64,000 nt of DNA, from contig NZ_SORO01000001.1 of NCBI RefSeq assembly GCF_004368965.1, forward strand, positions 1,139,501-1,203,500. Reading direction: 5' to 3'. Origin of the DNA: Leptospira meyeri. Its GTDB lineage: Bacteria > Spirochaetota > Leptospiria > Leptospirales > Leptospiraceae. Both the position numbers and the translations under genes were made by a program. The notes under the pieces were generated by a model, which saw only the letters and a list, made by a program, of their open reading frames with translations, had not been told where the DNA came from and made no database searches. Below are positions 27,086-34,201 of the stretch, piece after piece (within the stretch, counting starts at the first letter, position 1; every line of letters starts with the position of its first letter).

Positions 27086-28660
27086 TTACAAAAGTTCCTG
27101 AAGAGAGTGAAAACGCTCATGTACAGACTCCTCAATTGATTTCCCTAATTGAGAATAAAAATCCCAAAGTTGGATCAATTTTTCGGGAACATAATGAGAA
27201 AGTCGTGTGAATGACATAAGATACTTGCCCACAAGATAATACGAAAGTAACTTTCGATCCATCAATTTTTCATCACGAGAATAGTATTCTGTAGATTTAT
27301 GAGTGTCAATTTCTGAAAGAGAAAGGATGACAAAAATGGACAAAACGTCTGCAAAAGCAAATTCCACGGATTGTTGTTTTTTTCGATTTGGTTCTGAATC
27401 CATAGAAAGTATGATTTCAAAAAGTACATTTTGAATTTTGTCTGTTAGGGTTGATTCTAGTTCTAATTTAGAAAAATCTTTTAAAAACTTTTCTTTCCCT
27501 GGATATAAGGAAGAAATGATCGAACGTTGGATTTCACTGGTCCCTCCACCAATGGTGCCCAATTTTACATCTCGGTAAAATCGTTCGACCGAATATTCCT
27601 TCATATAACCATATCCACCAAACAACTGTACAGAATCTTTTGCAACATCCTCTGCAATTTCCGAAGAGATAAGTTTACCTAAACTACTTTCTAATGGAGA
27701 TGCAACTCCTCGATCCTTCCTTTCTGCTACCCAATAAATCAATCTTCGTGCAGCTTGGATATAAACCCAGTTCCGAACTAGGATATCACGCATTCCATAA
27801 AAACTTGAAATTGGTTTTCCAAACTGTATCCTCTCGTTCGCATAACGAAGCCCTTTGCGAAAACAAAACTCCATGGCACCAGCAAGACCAGCAACAAAAA
27901 CAGTCCGTTCCCATTCCAAAGTTTCTTTCCCTATCCTCATAAACCCGGTATTGATTGGACCCAGTAAATTTTCTTTCGGAATGATCATATCCTCAAACAC
28001 TAGTTCAGCGGTCATAGAAGTATGGTGACCTAATTTTTTCAAAACCTTACTGACCTTAAATCCGGGAGTATGACTTTCAACGATGAAAGCGGATATCCCC
28101 ATTGGCCCTCTTCCTTTTTCAGATGTACGGGCCATTACAACAAATACCTGGCCAACGGGACCATTGGTGATGTACATTTTTGTACCATTCAATTTCCAAC
28201 CGTCCTCAACCTCCTCAGCTTTTGTTAATAGTGAAGCGGCATCTGATCCAGAAGCTGGTTCGGTAAGAGCAAAACCGGCCATCCATTCACCGGAAGCAAG
28301 TTTCGGAAGGTATTTTGATTTTTGTTCGTTAGTTCCTTGGAAAATAATCGGCATGGTTCCAATGACTAAGTGAGCAACCCAGGAAAGCCCCATTCCACCA
28401 TCTAACGATCCAGATGCGAATGCATCAGTTGCGATTGAACATTGTAAACAACTTGCGCCCTCCCCACCAAATTCCGATGGGATAGTAAGCCCGGTCAAAC
28501 CTGCTTTGCTAAATTCTTTCCATAAATCATCCGACCAGATTTCTTTTTCATCTCTTTCTTCTGCAGAAGGGAAAACTTTATCTTCCGAAAATTGGAAAAC
28601 TGTATTGTAAAAACTTCTTTCCTCCTCATTTAGATAGGGATTCAGTTTTGGGTGTATCAT
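27086..28660 (-). CDS. acyl-CoA dehydrogenase with C-terminal extension
   Basis: A 524-residue protein. Residues 1-390 form a standard acyl-CoA dehydrogenase: AGFALTEPASGSDAASL, MYITNGPVGQVFVV, QLFGGYGYMKEYSVERFYRD and GTIGGGTSEIQRSI. The YEGT glutamate of medium-chain enzymes is replaced (GGGT), and the likely base is the glutamate in ETLEWERTVF. About 130 further helical residues follow the catalytic domain, an extension seen in very-long-chain-type members. It overlaps the acyl-CoA synthetase gene by ATGA and probably oxidises the thioester that enzyme makes. Confidence 0.93.
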   Translation of the reverse strand: MIHPKLNPYLNEEERSFYNTVFQFSEDKVFPSAEERDEKEIWSDDLWKEFSKAGLTGLTIPSEFGGEGASCLQCSIATDAFASGSLDGGMGLSWVAHLVIGTMPIIFQGTNEQKSKYLPKLASGEWMAGFALTEPASGSDAASLLTKAEEVEDGWKLNGTKMYITNGPVGQVFVVMARTSEKGRGPMGISAFIVESHTPGFKVSKVLKKLGHHTSMTAELVFEDMIIPKENLLGPINTGFMRIGKETLEWERTVFVAGLAGAMEFCFRKGLRYANERIQFGKPISSFYGMRDILVRNWVYIQAARRLIYWVAERKDRGVASPLESSLGKLISSEIAEDVAKDSVQLFGGYGYMKEYSVERFYRDVKLGTIGGGTSEIQRSIISSLYPGKEKFLKDFSKLELESTLTDKIQNVLFEIILSMDSEPNRKKQQSVEFAFADVLSIFVILSLSEIDTHKSTEYYSRDEKLMDRKLLSYYLVGKYLMSFTRLSHYVPEKLIQLWDFYSQLGKSIEESVHERFHSLQELL

Positions 28661-30558
28661 TGGTAAATTCCTTCAATTTGTTTTGAGAATACATCAGAAA
28701 TGACATTTCTCTTCATTTTTAAAGTTCGTGTCATTTCGACATCGGGATCAAATGGCCGAGGAACCACATAGAAATTGTTAGCTGGTATCATCTCAAACCC
28801 TTTGAATCCGTTTTCGCGAGATATAATGCGTGAAATTTCTGCTCGGTATAACTCCCGAACCTTGGGATTGGCATTCCACTCATCTGCTTTTTCTTTAGAA
28901 ATGCCAGGGATCTTTGTCTCCACTGCTTCAAAGTTGGGAACAATGAGAGCACCAAGAGTTTTTTTGTCATGCCCCACAACCATTACTTGGTCGATAAAAG
29001 AAGAAGTTAATAGTTTGTCTTCAATCGGAATGGGTTCTACGTTTTCTCCACCAATCAGAGCGATAGTATCCTTAGAACGACCAGCAAAAACCAATTCGTT
29101 TCGATGGGAGATCATCATTAAATCTCCAGTATCAAAAAAACCGTCAGTATCAAAAACAACTTGGTTGAGTTCTGGACGTTTGTAGTAACCTTTTAAAATT
29201 TGTTTTGATTTGATCCAAAGAGTTCCTTTCGCTCCAACATCTGTGAGTATCTTACCAGTATCATCCTTTAGTCGAATTTGATAACCAGCAATTGGAATCC
29301 CCACTGTACCTTTGGTTGGTTTTGTATTGGACCGTATGGAAACAACAGCTGAAGTTTCTGTCATCCCATATCCTTCCAAAACCTTTAGTCCTATGGCAGA
29401 TAAAAATCCATCCACAACACTTGGAAGAGCAGAACCAGCAGAAATACAGATCCGAATCCTTCCTCCTAAGGCTTTATGAATGGCAGAAAAAATTTGAATG
29501 CTAATTAGTTTTAATGGAGAGAGAAACACTAAAATCAAAAAGGCATAGGTACGTTTTACGAGAGACACAATGAAGTTCGGTTTTTTAATTTCAAATTCGA
29601 AACCAAAACACATTGCATAATAATGCGCCCAAGTGGAACCAAATCTTAAAAAGAAATGGAATAACTTTTCTTTAAACCCACCTTCTTTTGCAACTTTAGC
29701 AATGATTCCGTTATAAACCGATTCCCAAATTCTTGGAACAGAAGGAAAAATTGTAGGTCGAAAGTCTCTTAGGTCATCTTTTAATGACGACATATTGGAA
29801 ACTAAAAAGTCGATCCCAAGAAAAATTCCTGCATATTCAATGGCTCTTTCAAATGCATGCCATGGAGGGAGTAAACTTACGGCATTATCGTTTGAATTCA
29901 TATCCAGGCGAGAAATTGTATTTTGAATGGCTGTGATCCATCCTTTTTGGGATAACATCACACCTTTGGGATTCCCCGTGGTTCCAGAAGTGTAAATCAA
30001 AGTGGAAAGTGCATCAGGATCAGTTTGACGAATCCTATTCTCTAACGTTTGTTTGCCGTTCTGACCCCATCTCTCGTTGCCTTTTTCGGCGATTGATAGG
30101 ATTGAATTTTCACCCGTATACAAATCACCTTGGTCATTTTCCAAAATAAAAATTTGTTTGAGGTGCGGAAGTTCACCTAACAGATCATCAATTCGTTTTT
30201 TATCTTTCGGTTTTTGAACTACCAGGAATTTTGCTTCGGAATGGTTTAGAATATAAAGAATCTCTTCACGGACAATGTCTGTTCCCCTTGGCACTACCAC
30301 GGCCCCGGAGGTTAAAATCGAAATGTCAGTCCTAAGCCAATTGACTGTGGCATCACAGAAAAATCCAATCCGGTCACCAACCTCCACACCAAGTTCGATA
30401 AAACCCAAACTCAAGTGGTCGACAAACTGTTTCAGATCTCCGAAGCTGATTCCAGGGAAATCTTTGGCCGATTTTCGCTTCCGAAAGGAAATTTTATTTG
30501 GCTGAGTTTCTGCAACGTGGGTGAGGGCTTGGTAGAGGTTATCGTAGTGTTGGGTCAT
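28657..30558 (-). CDS. long-chain acyl-CoA synthetase (AMP-forming)
   Basis: A 633-residue ANL-superfamily ligase. Motifs in order are LSTLIYTSGTTGNPKGVMLS (A3, P-loop), GYGMTETSAVVSI (A5), FFDTGDLMMIS (A7) and a C-terminal domain with VEMTRTLKMKR (A10-like lysine region). It activates a fatty acid with ATP and CoA. A frame extension to 30672 has no family resemblance; the ATG at 30558 starts MTQHYDNLYQALTHVAE, the normal beginning. A hydrophobic insertion near residue 330 (YAFLILVFLSPLKLI) suggests membrane association. It is the first gene of the fatty-acid operon 30558-25411. Confidence 0.93.
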   Translation of the reverse strand: MTQHYDNLYQALTHVAETQPNKISFRKRKSAKDFPGISFGDLKQFVDHLSLGFIELGVEVGDRIGFFCDATVNWLRTDISILTSGAVVVPRGTDIVREEILYILNHSEAKFLVVQKPKDKKRIDDLLGELPHLKQIFILENDQGDLYTGENSILSIAEKGNERWGQNGKQTLENRIRQTDPDALSTLIYTSGTTGNPKGVMLSQKGWITAIQNTISRLDMNSNDNAVSLLPPWHAFERAIEYAGIFLGIDFLVSNMSSLKDDLRDFRPTIFPSVPRIWESVYNGIIAKVAKEGGFKEKLFHFFLRFGSTWAHYYAMCFGFEFEIKKPNFIVSLVKRTYAFLILVFLSPLKLISIQIFSAIHKALGGRIRICISAGSALPSVVDGFLSAIGLKVLEGYGMTETSAVVSIRSNTKPTKGTVGIPIAGYQIRLKDDTGKILTDVGAKGTLWIKSKQILKGYYKRPELNQVVFDTDGFFDTGDLMMISHRNELVFAGRSKDTIALIGGENVEPIPIEDKLLTSSFIDQVMVVGHDKKTLGALIVPNFEAVETKIPGISKEKADEWNANPKVRELYRAEISRIISRENGFKGFEMIPANNFYVVPRPFDPDVEMTRTLKMKRNVISDVFSKQIEGIYQ

Positions 30559-30676
30559 GGATTTTGCCTTTTCGTATGGAACTTTTCGGAAATGTAGGAT
30601 GCATAAAAAACCACTGTTCGTTTTTTGCAAGTTTTTTCGTATTTTTGACAAACTTTTCTGATAGGTAGGCACAATT

Positions 30677-31276
30677 ATGTTCTTTTGGATTCACGATGGA
30701 CGCATTTTACCCAATCCACCGGCAACTTACGCCGATCGAGTCCACAAAATCCACCCCGGAGGGAAGTCTTCACCTGTTTCAGGGAAAGGAGAAGAAACCT
30801 CCCCACCTCCCACCTCTTCTTTTTTGCATCGCTCACCGGGTGATGTGTATCAGGAATCAGCGGGCCAAACGGAAAAACCGGTCTATTTCCTCCATGAAAT
30901 CATGTCAAAACCTGCTTTCAGTCTTCCCTCTTCCGAAACCATATCCAATTGTTTGGATTTTATGTTGGAAAACGGAATCCGGCACCTCCCCATCACAAAC
31001 GATTTAGGGGCTCTAGTCGGTTTTGTTTCTGATAGGGACATTTTAGAAAAAAGTAAGTCTTACGAGAGGGACTGGCCCATTTCAGACATTATGACCAAGC
31101 GAGTGTTAGTCGGATCTCCGGGATCAGAAATTAGAGGGGTAACCAAAGTACTTTTGGAAGAAAGAATTGGATGTATTCCTGTGGTAGATGACGATAATCA
31201 TCCTATTGGTATTATCACTCGTTCAGATTTACTCCGGTTGTTGTTGAAATATCCAAATTTAAATATCATTGCTTAA
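30677..31276 (+). CDS. CBS-domain protein
   Basis: A 199-residue protein. The last 110 residues hold a tandem CBS pair: HEIMSKPAFSLPSSETISN, LPITNDLGALVGFVSDRDIL, then DIMTKRVLVGSPGSEIRGV and IPVVDDDNHPIGIITRSDLL. Such pairs bind adenine nucleotides and act as energy or ligand sensors. The first 90 residues (IHDGRILPNPPATYADRVHK, then a Pro/Ser-rich linker) are not a known domain. It is divergent from the acyl-CoA synthetase and lies 9 bases upstream of the symporter gene, which it may control. Confidence 0.88.
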   Translation: MFFWIHDGRILPNPPATYADRVHKIHPGGKSSPVSGKGEETSPPPTSSFLHRSPGDVYQESAGQTEKPVYFLHEIMSKPAFSLPSSETISNCLDFMLENGIRHLPITNDLGALVGFVSDRDILEKSKSYERDWPISDIMTKRVLVGSPGSEIRGVTKVLLEERIGCIPVVDDDNHPIGIITRSDLLRLLLKYPNLNIIA

Positions 31277-31285
31277 AGGAATTCT

Positions 31286-32719
31286 ATGATTTGGGACTTA
31301 TTCGTTCTTGTATTTTATTTTATCATCGTATTTTATTTTGGATTTCATTTTGCAAAAAACAACCAAAAAGAAGAGGATTTTTATTTAGCAAAAAAAGAAA
31401 TCCATTGGATTTTTCTTTTACTTTCTCTTGTCGCAACGGAAACTTCAAGTTTAACATTTTTAAGTATTCCATCGTTATCATTTAAAGGTGATTATCGGTT
31501 CCTAGAAATTGCGTTCGGGTATTTGATTGGAAGAACCATCGTTGCCTTATACCTTTTGCCATCTTATTTTTCTGGAAATACCATTTCTGTTTACGAATAT
31601 GTAGGAAATCGATTTGGCAAATCTCCACAAAAAACTATCTCATTTGTATTTACCATTTCTCGACTTTTAGGTGATGGAATCAGATTGTATGTTAGTTCTT
31701 TACCAATTGCTTTTTTATTGGAAAGAATGGGTTTAAATTTTTCACCAGAACTTCTGGGGATCTTTGCTCTTACCATTCTTAGCATCGTTACCATCATTTA
31801 CTCTGTGGTAGGTGGATTTCGGGCCATTGTATTTACCGATGTACTTCAATGGTTTATTTATATCATCGGCGGAATATTTGCTTTAGGACTTCTTGTTTTA
31901 AAGTTGGATATAGATTTGGGAGAAAGTATAAGCCAATTACAAAATTTAGGAAAGTGGAACTTTTTGGTTTTGGATTATCTTCCCACAGGAGATAATAGTT
32001 ATTTTATCATATTTGCACTGATAGGTGGTGCGTTCATTTCGATTGGATCTCACGGAACCGATCTAATGCTTGTTCAACGAGTCATAGCCACAAAAAATTT
32101 GGTCTCAGGTCAAAAGATTTTAATTGGAAGTGCAATTGTTGTAATCCTACAATTTTTTCTTTTTCTACTGATCGGCTCATTCCTTTATTTATTTTATGCG
32201 GGCCAGAACATGGCTCCTGATAAAGTCTTTAGCCAATTCATTATCAATGAAGTTCCTTCTCCTTTTCTTGGCATCCTTGTTGCGGCTATCCTTGCTAGTG
32301 CCATGTCCACATTGAGTTCTACAATCAATTCCCTTTCTTTGACTTGGGCCAGGGATTGGGAAATGGACCGGTGGTTTAGCCCCAAAGTTCTTTCACTCTT
32401 TTTTGGGATCACCCTTTTTGGTTCCAGTCTCATTCCTTACTTTCTCATCCAAACTTGGGAGAAAGGAATATTAGAAATGGGACTCACCATCTTTTCCTAC
32501 ACCTTGGGACCATCCATTGCTGTATTCTTTTTAGCTCGTGGGAAAACCAATTTGCCTGTTTCTGGATTTGTGTTTTCAACGTTTTTTCTCTTAAGCATTC
32601 TCTCTACAGTGGCCATTGGACTTGGATTTCAAATTTCCTTCACCCTTCTTGTCCCCATCGGATTTGGAACTTTGTTATTTCTTGTTCAAATTTCCCATTT
32701 CTTCCGTAAAAAAAATTGA
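31286..32719 (+). CDS. sodium:solute symporter family transporter
   Basis: A 477-residue protein with about 13 hydrophobic helices. SSS-family signatures include VATETSSLTFLSIPSLSFKG, GRTIVALYLLP, TIIYSVVGGFRAIVFTDVLQ and ILASAMSTLSSTINSLSLTW. These sodium-coupled carriers import sugars, amino acids, choline or carboxylates; the substrate cannot be told. A good SD (AAAGGAA) lies before the ATG, and the CBS gene just upstream probably shares its transcript. Its stop codon lies inside the -35 element of the leucine leader. Confidence 0.92.
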   Translation: MIWDLFVLVFYFIIVFYFGFHFAKNNQKEEDFYLAKKEIHWIFLLLSLVATETSSLTFLSIPSLSFKGDYRFLEIAFGYLIGRTIVALYLLPSYFSGNTISVYEYVGNRFGKSPQKTISFVFTISRLLGDGIRLYVSSLPIAFLLERMGLNFSPELLGIFALTILSIVTIIYSVVGGFRAIVFTDVLQWFIYIIGGIFALGLLVLKLDIDLGESISQLQNLGKWNFLVLDYLPTGDNSYFIIFALIGGAFISIGSHGTDLMLVQRVIATKNLVSGQKILIGSAIVVILQFFLFLLIGSFLYLFYAGQNMAPDKVFSQFIINEVPSPFLGILVAAILASAMSTLSSTINSLSLTWARDWEMDRWFSPKVLSLFFGITLFGSSLIPYFLIQTWEKGILEMGLTIFSYTLGPSIAVFFLARGKTNLPVSGFVFSTFFLLSILSTVAIGLGFQISFTLLVPIGFGTLLFLVQISHFFRKKN

Positions 32720-32755
32720 CAGGAAATCCCATACGAGTTCGTCTAAAAATTAAGT

Positions 32756-32806
32756 ATGAAATTATCTGCTAACATTCAGTTACTCCTCCTCCTCGGACTT
32801 TTATAG
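32756..32806 (+). CDS. leuL: leucine leader peptide
   Basis: A 16-codon open frame, MKLSANIQLLLLLGLL, with eight leucines, five of them consecutive (TTA CTC CTC CTC CTC), ends at TAG 32804-32806. It lies 26 bases before a strong terminator hairpin and directly upstream of the leuA-like gene. Regulatory peptides of attenuators in other bacteria have this form. No strong Shine-Dalgarno is seen before the ATG, which is common in this window. Confidence 0.75.
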   Translation: MKLSANIQLLLLLGLL

Positions 32807-32831
32807 ATCGAGGGAGAACGTGCTGTGTGAC

Positions 32832-32871
32832 AAAGCCCACTCCCAACCGGGAAGTGGGCTTTTTTTATTTT
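32832..32871 (+). terminator. attenuator terminator in the leu leader
   Basis: AAAGCCCACT (32832-32841) pairs with AGTGGGCTTT (32853-32862). CCC/GGG extends the stem inward past a single bulge, and a run TTTTTTTATTTT follows. This is the strongest intrinsic terminator in the window and lies inside the leader of the gene it would control. Confidence 0.88.
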
Positions 32872-32911
32872 GGGTCCTCCCGGTGGTAGTGGCAGCGGAT
32901 GTGGAGGAACC

Positions 32912-34096
32912 ATGAAACCAAATCAAATTAAAATCCAAGATGTTACTTTGCGGGATGGAAACCAGGCTTTACGAAAACCCTGGACCTTAGAAGAAAAAAT
33001 AGAAGTCTTCGACTTACTTGTCGAATTGAATGTAGATGGAATCGAAGTAGGATTCCCCTCTTCTAATGAAACAGAATTTGTTGCAAGTAAGACCTTAGCC
33101 AAACGAGCACCAGTTGGTAAACCGATTGCAGGATTATCAAGAGCCAATGAAACAGAAATCGCCAAAACCTGGGATGCCATCCAATATGCGAACAAACCGA
33201 GAATGCATATTGTATTTCCCGTAAGTGATTTTTCCATTCGGAATGTTTTAAAAATTTCTGAAAAAGAAGTCATCCAAAAGATTCAAAAGTCTGTTTCTTT
33301 TGCTAGGTCCATTGTCGGACCAGAAGTTGAGATCCAATTCTCAGGTGAACATTTTGGTGATGCCATCGAAAATTTTGCATTCACGAAAGATGCGTTTCTA
33401 TCGGCGATTGAAGCTGGTGCCAATATCATCAACTTACCCAATACAGTCGAACGTTACCGACCGATGGTGTTTGTAAATATGGTCAAGGAAATAAGTGAGT
33501 TCATTGGAAACAAAGCCAAAGTTTCGGTTCATACACACAATGATTTAGGAATGGCCACTGCCACTTCCGTAGAATGTGTTTATGTGGGGGCTGAACAAAT
33601 TGAAGTGGCTTTGAATGGATTAGGAGAAAGAGCAGGAAATACTAATTTGTATGAAACGTGTATCGCCTTACATCAAAATGGTGAAACTTTAGGAATTAAT
33701 TTCCAAAGGATTTATCCTACTGCAAAACGAATTGCTGAAATGACAGGCATTCCTATTGGAGAAAAAACACCCATCATTGGAGAAGATATTTTTTCGCACA
33801 GGTCTGGTATCCACCAAGATGGTGTCGCAAAGACCATAAAACAATCAAAAGGTGCTTACCGGACTTTCTCTCCCGAATTTGTCGGCAGAAAAGATGCAGA
33901 AACCATCTCGTTTACCAACCAATCGGGACATAGAGCCATCCAATTTTTATTAGAAAACCGAGGAATTTTTGTGCCCCAAACAAAAGTACATCAGTTATTT
34001 GAGACAGCCAAGTCCATTTCTTCAAAGGAAAACAACAGAGAAATCACCGAAGCAGAGTTAGTGGAATTAGCGACAGGTTTGGTGGCATCTCTCTGA
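32912..34096 (+). CDS. leuA: 2-isopropylmalate synthase-like enzyme, short form
   Basis: A 394-residue DRE-TIM metallolyase with DVTLRDGNQALRKPW (metal/catalytic motif), GIEVGFPSSNETEF, SVHTHNDLGMATATS (HxH metal ligands), ALNGLGERAGNTNLYE and FSHRSGIHQDGV. It should condense acetyl-CoA with 2-oxoisovalerate (leucine synthesis) or a related oxo acid. The usual 120-residue leucine-binding regulatory domain is absent: the protein ends shortly after the linker region. The leucine leader supports leucine synthesis over citramalate synthesis. Start: the ATG at 32912 follows GTGGAGGAA; the open frame upstream to 32870 is leader sequence. Citramalate or homocitrate synthase remain possible. Confidence 0.85.
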   Translation: MKPNQIKIQDVTLRDGNQALRKPWTLEEKIEVFDLLVELNVDGIEVGFPSSNETEFVASKTLAKRAPVGKPIAGLSRANETEIAKTWDAIQYANKPRMHIVFPVSDFSIRNVLKISEKEVIQKIQKSVSFARSIVGPEVEIQFSGEHFGDAIENFAFTKDAFLSAIEAGANIINLPNTVERYRPMVFVNMVKEISEFIGNKAKVSVHTHNDLGMATATSVECVYVGAEQIEVALNGLGERAGNTNLYETCIALHQNGETLGINFQRIYPTAKRIAEMTGIPIGEKTPIIGEDIFSHRSGIHQDGVAKTIKQSKGAYRTFSPEFVGRKDAETISFTNQSGHRAIQFLLENRGIFVPQTKVHQLFETAKSISSKENNREITEAELVELATGLVASL

Positions 34097-34110
34097 ACAA
34101 AGAGAGTTTT
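34089..34110 (+). terminator. weak terminator at the end of leuA
   Basis: CTCTCT (34089-34094) pairs with AGAGAG (34101-34106) around a six-base loop containing the stop codon, followed by TTTT. The short stem makes it weak. Confidence 0.45.
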
Positions 34111-34146
34111 CGTCCAGAGAATCTTTTGAGTGATTCTTAACGAATC

Positions 34147-34176
34147 ATTGACAAATCTTTGTCAATCTGCCATAAT
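34147..34176 (+). promoter_or_regulatory. sigma-70-type promoter with palindromic operator
   Basis: TTGACA (34148-34153), exactly 17 bases, then CATAAT (34171-34176): a near-consensus promoter 26 bases before the amidohydrolase ATG. The palindrome ATTGACAAA-TC-TTTGTCAAT (34147-34166) covers the -35 and much of the spacer. Its 9-bp perfect arms are what a dimeric repressor would bind. The cognate regulator is not identified. Confidence 0.7.
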
Positions 34177-34201
34177 TTCGTTTGGTTTTTCCGGAGGTAT
34201 C

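Larger units (their letters stand above)
32716..32911 (+). promoter_or_regulatory. leucine attenuation leader of the leuA-like gene
   Basis: This leader contains a candidate -35 TTGACA at 32716-32721 (a -10 such as TCTAAA at 32742-32747 is weak), a Leu-rich leader peptide at 32756-32806, and mutually exclusive pairings. CCTCG in the Leu codons (32791-32795) can pair with CGAGG (32809-32813). GGGAG (32812-32816) can instead pair with CTCCC (32840-32844), which destroys the terminator at 32832-32862. Ribosome stalling at Leu codons would favour the antiterminator, so transcription should rise when leucyl-tRNA is scarce. TCCTCC (32875-32880) also complements the Shine-Dalgarno GGAGGA (32903-32908). 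Confidence 0.75.

Noticed and set aside
30559..30672. N-terminal extension of the acyl-CoA synthetase
   Set aside because: The extra 38 residues do not resemble the family and cover the divergent promoter region; the ATG at 30558 gives the usual start.
32870..32911. N-terminal extension of the leuA-like gene (Gly/Ser-rich)
   Set aside because: It starts with TTG inside the T-tract after the attenuator, and the ATG at 32912 has a proper Shine-Dalgarno.
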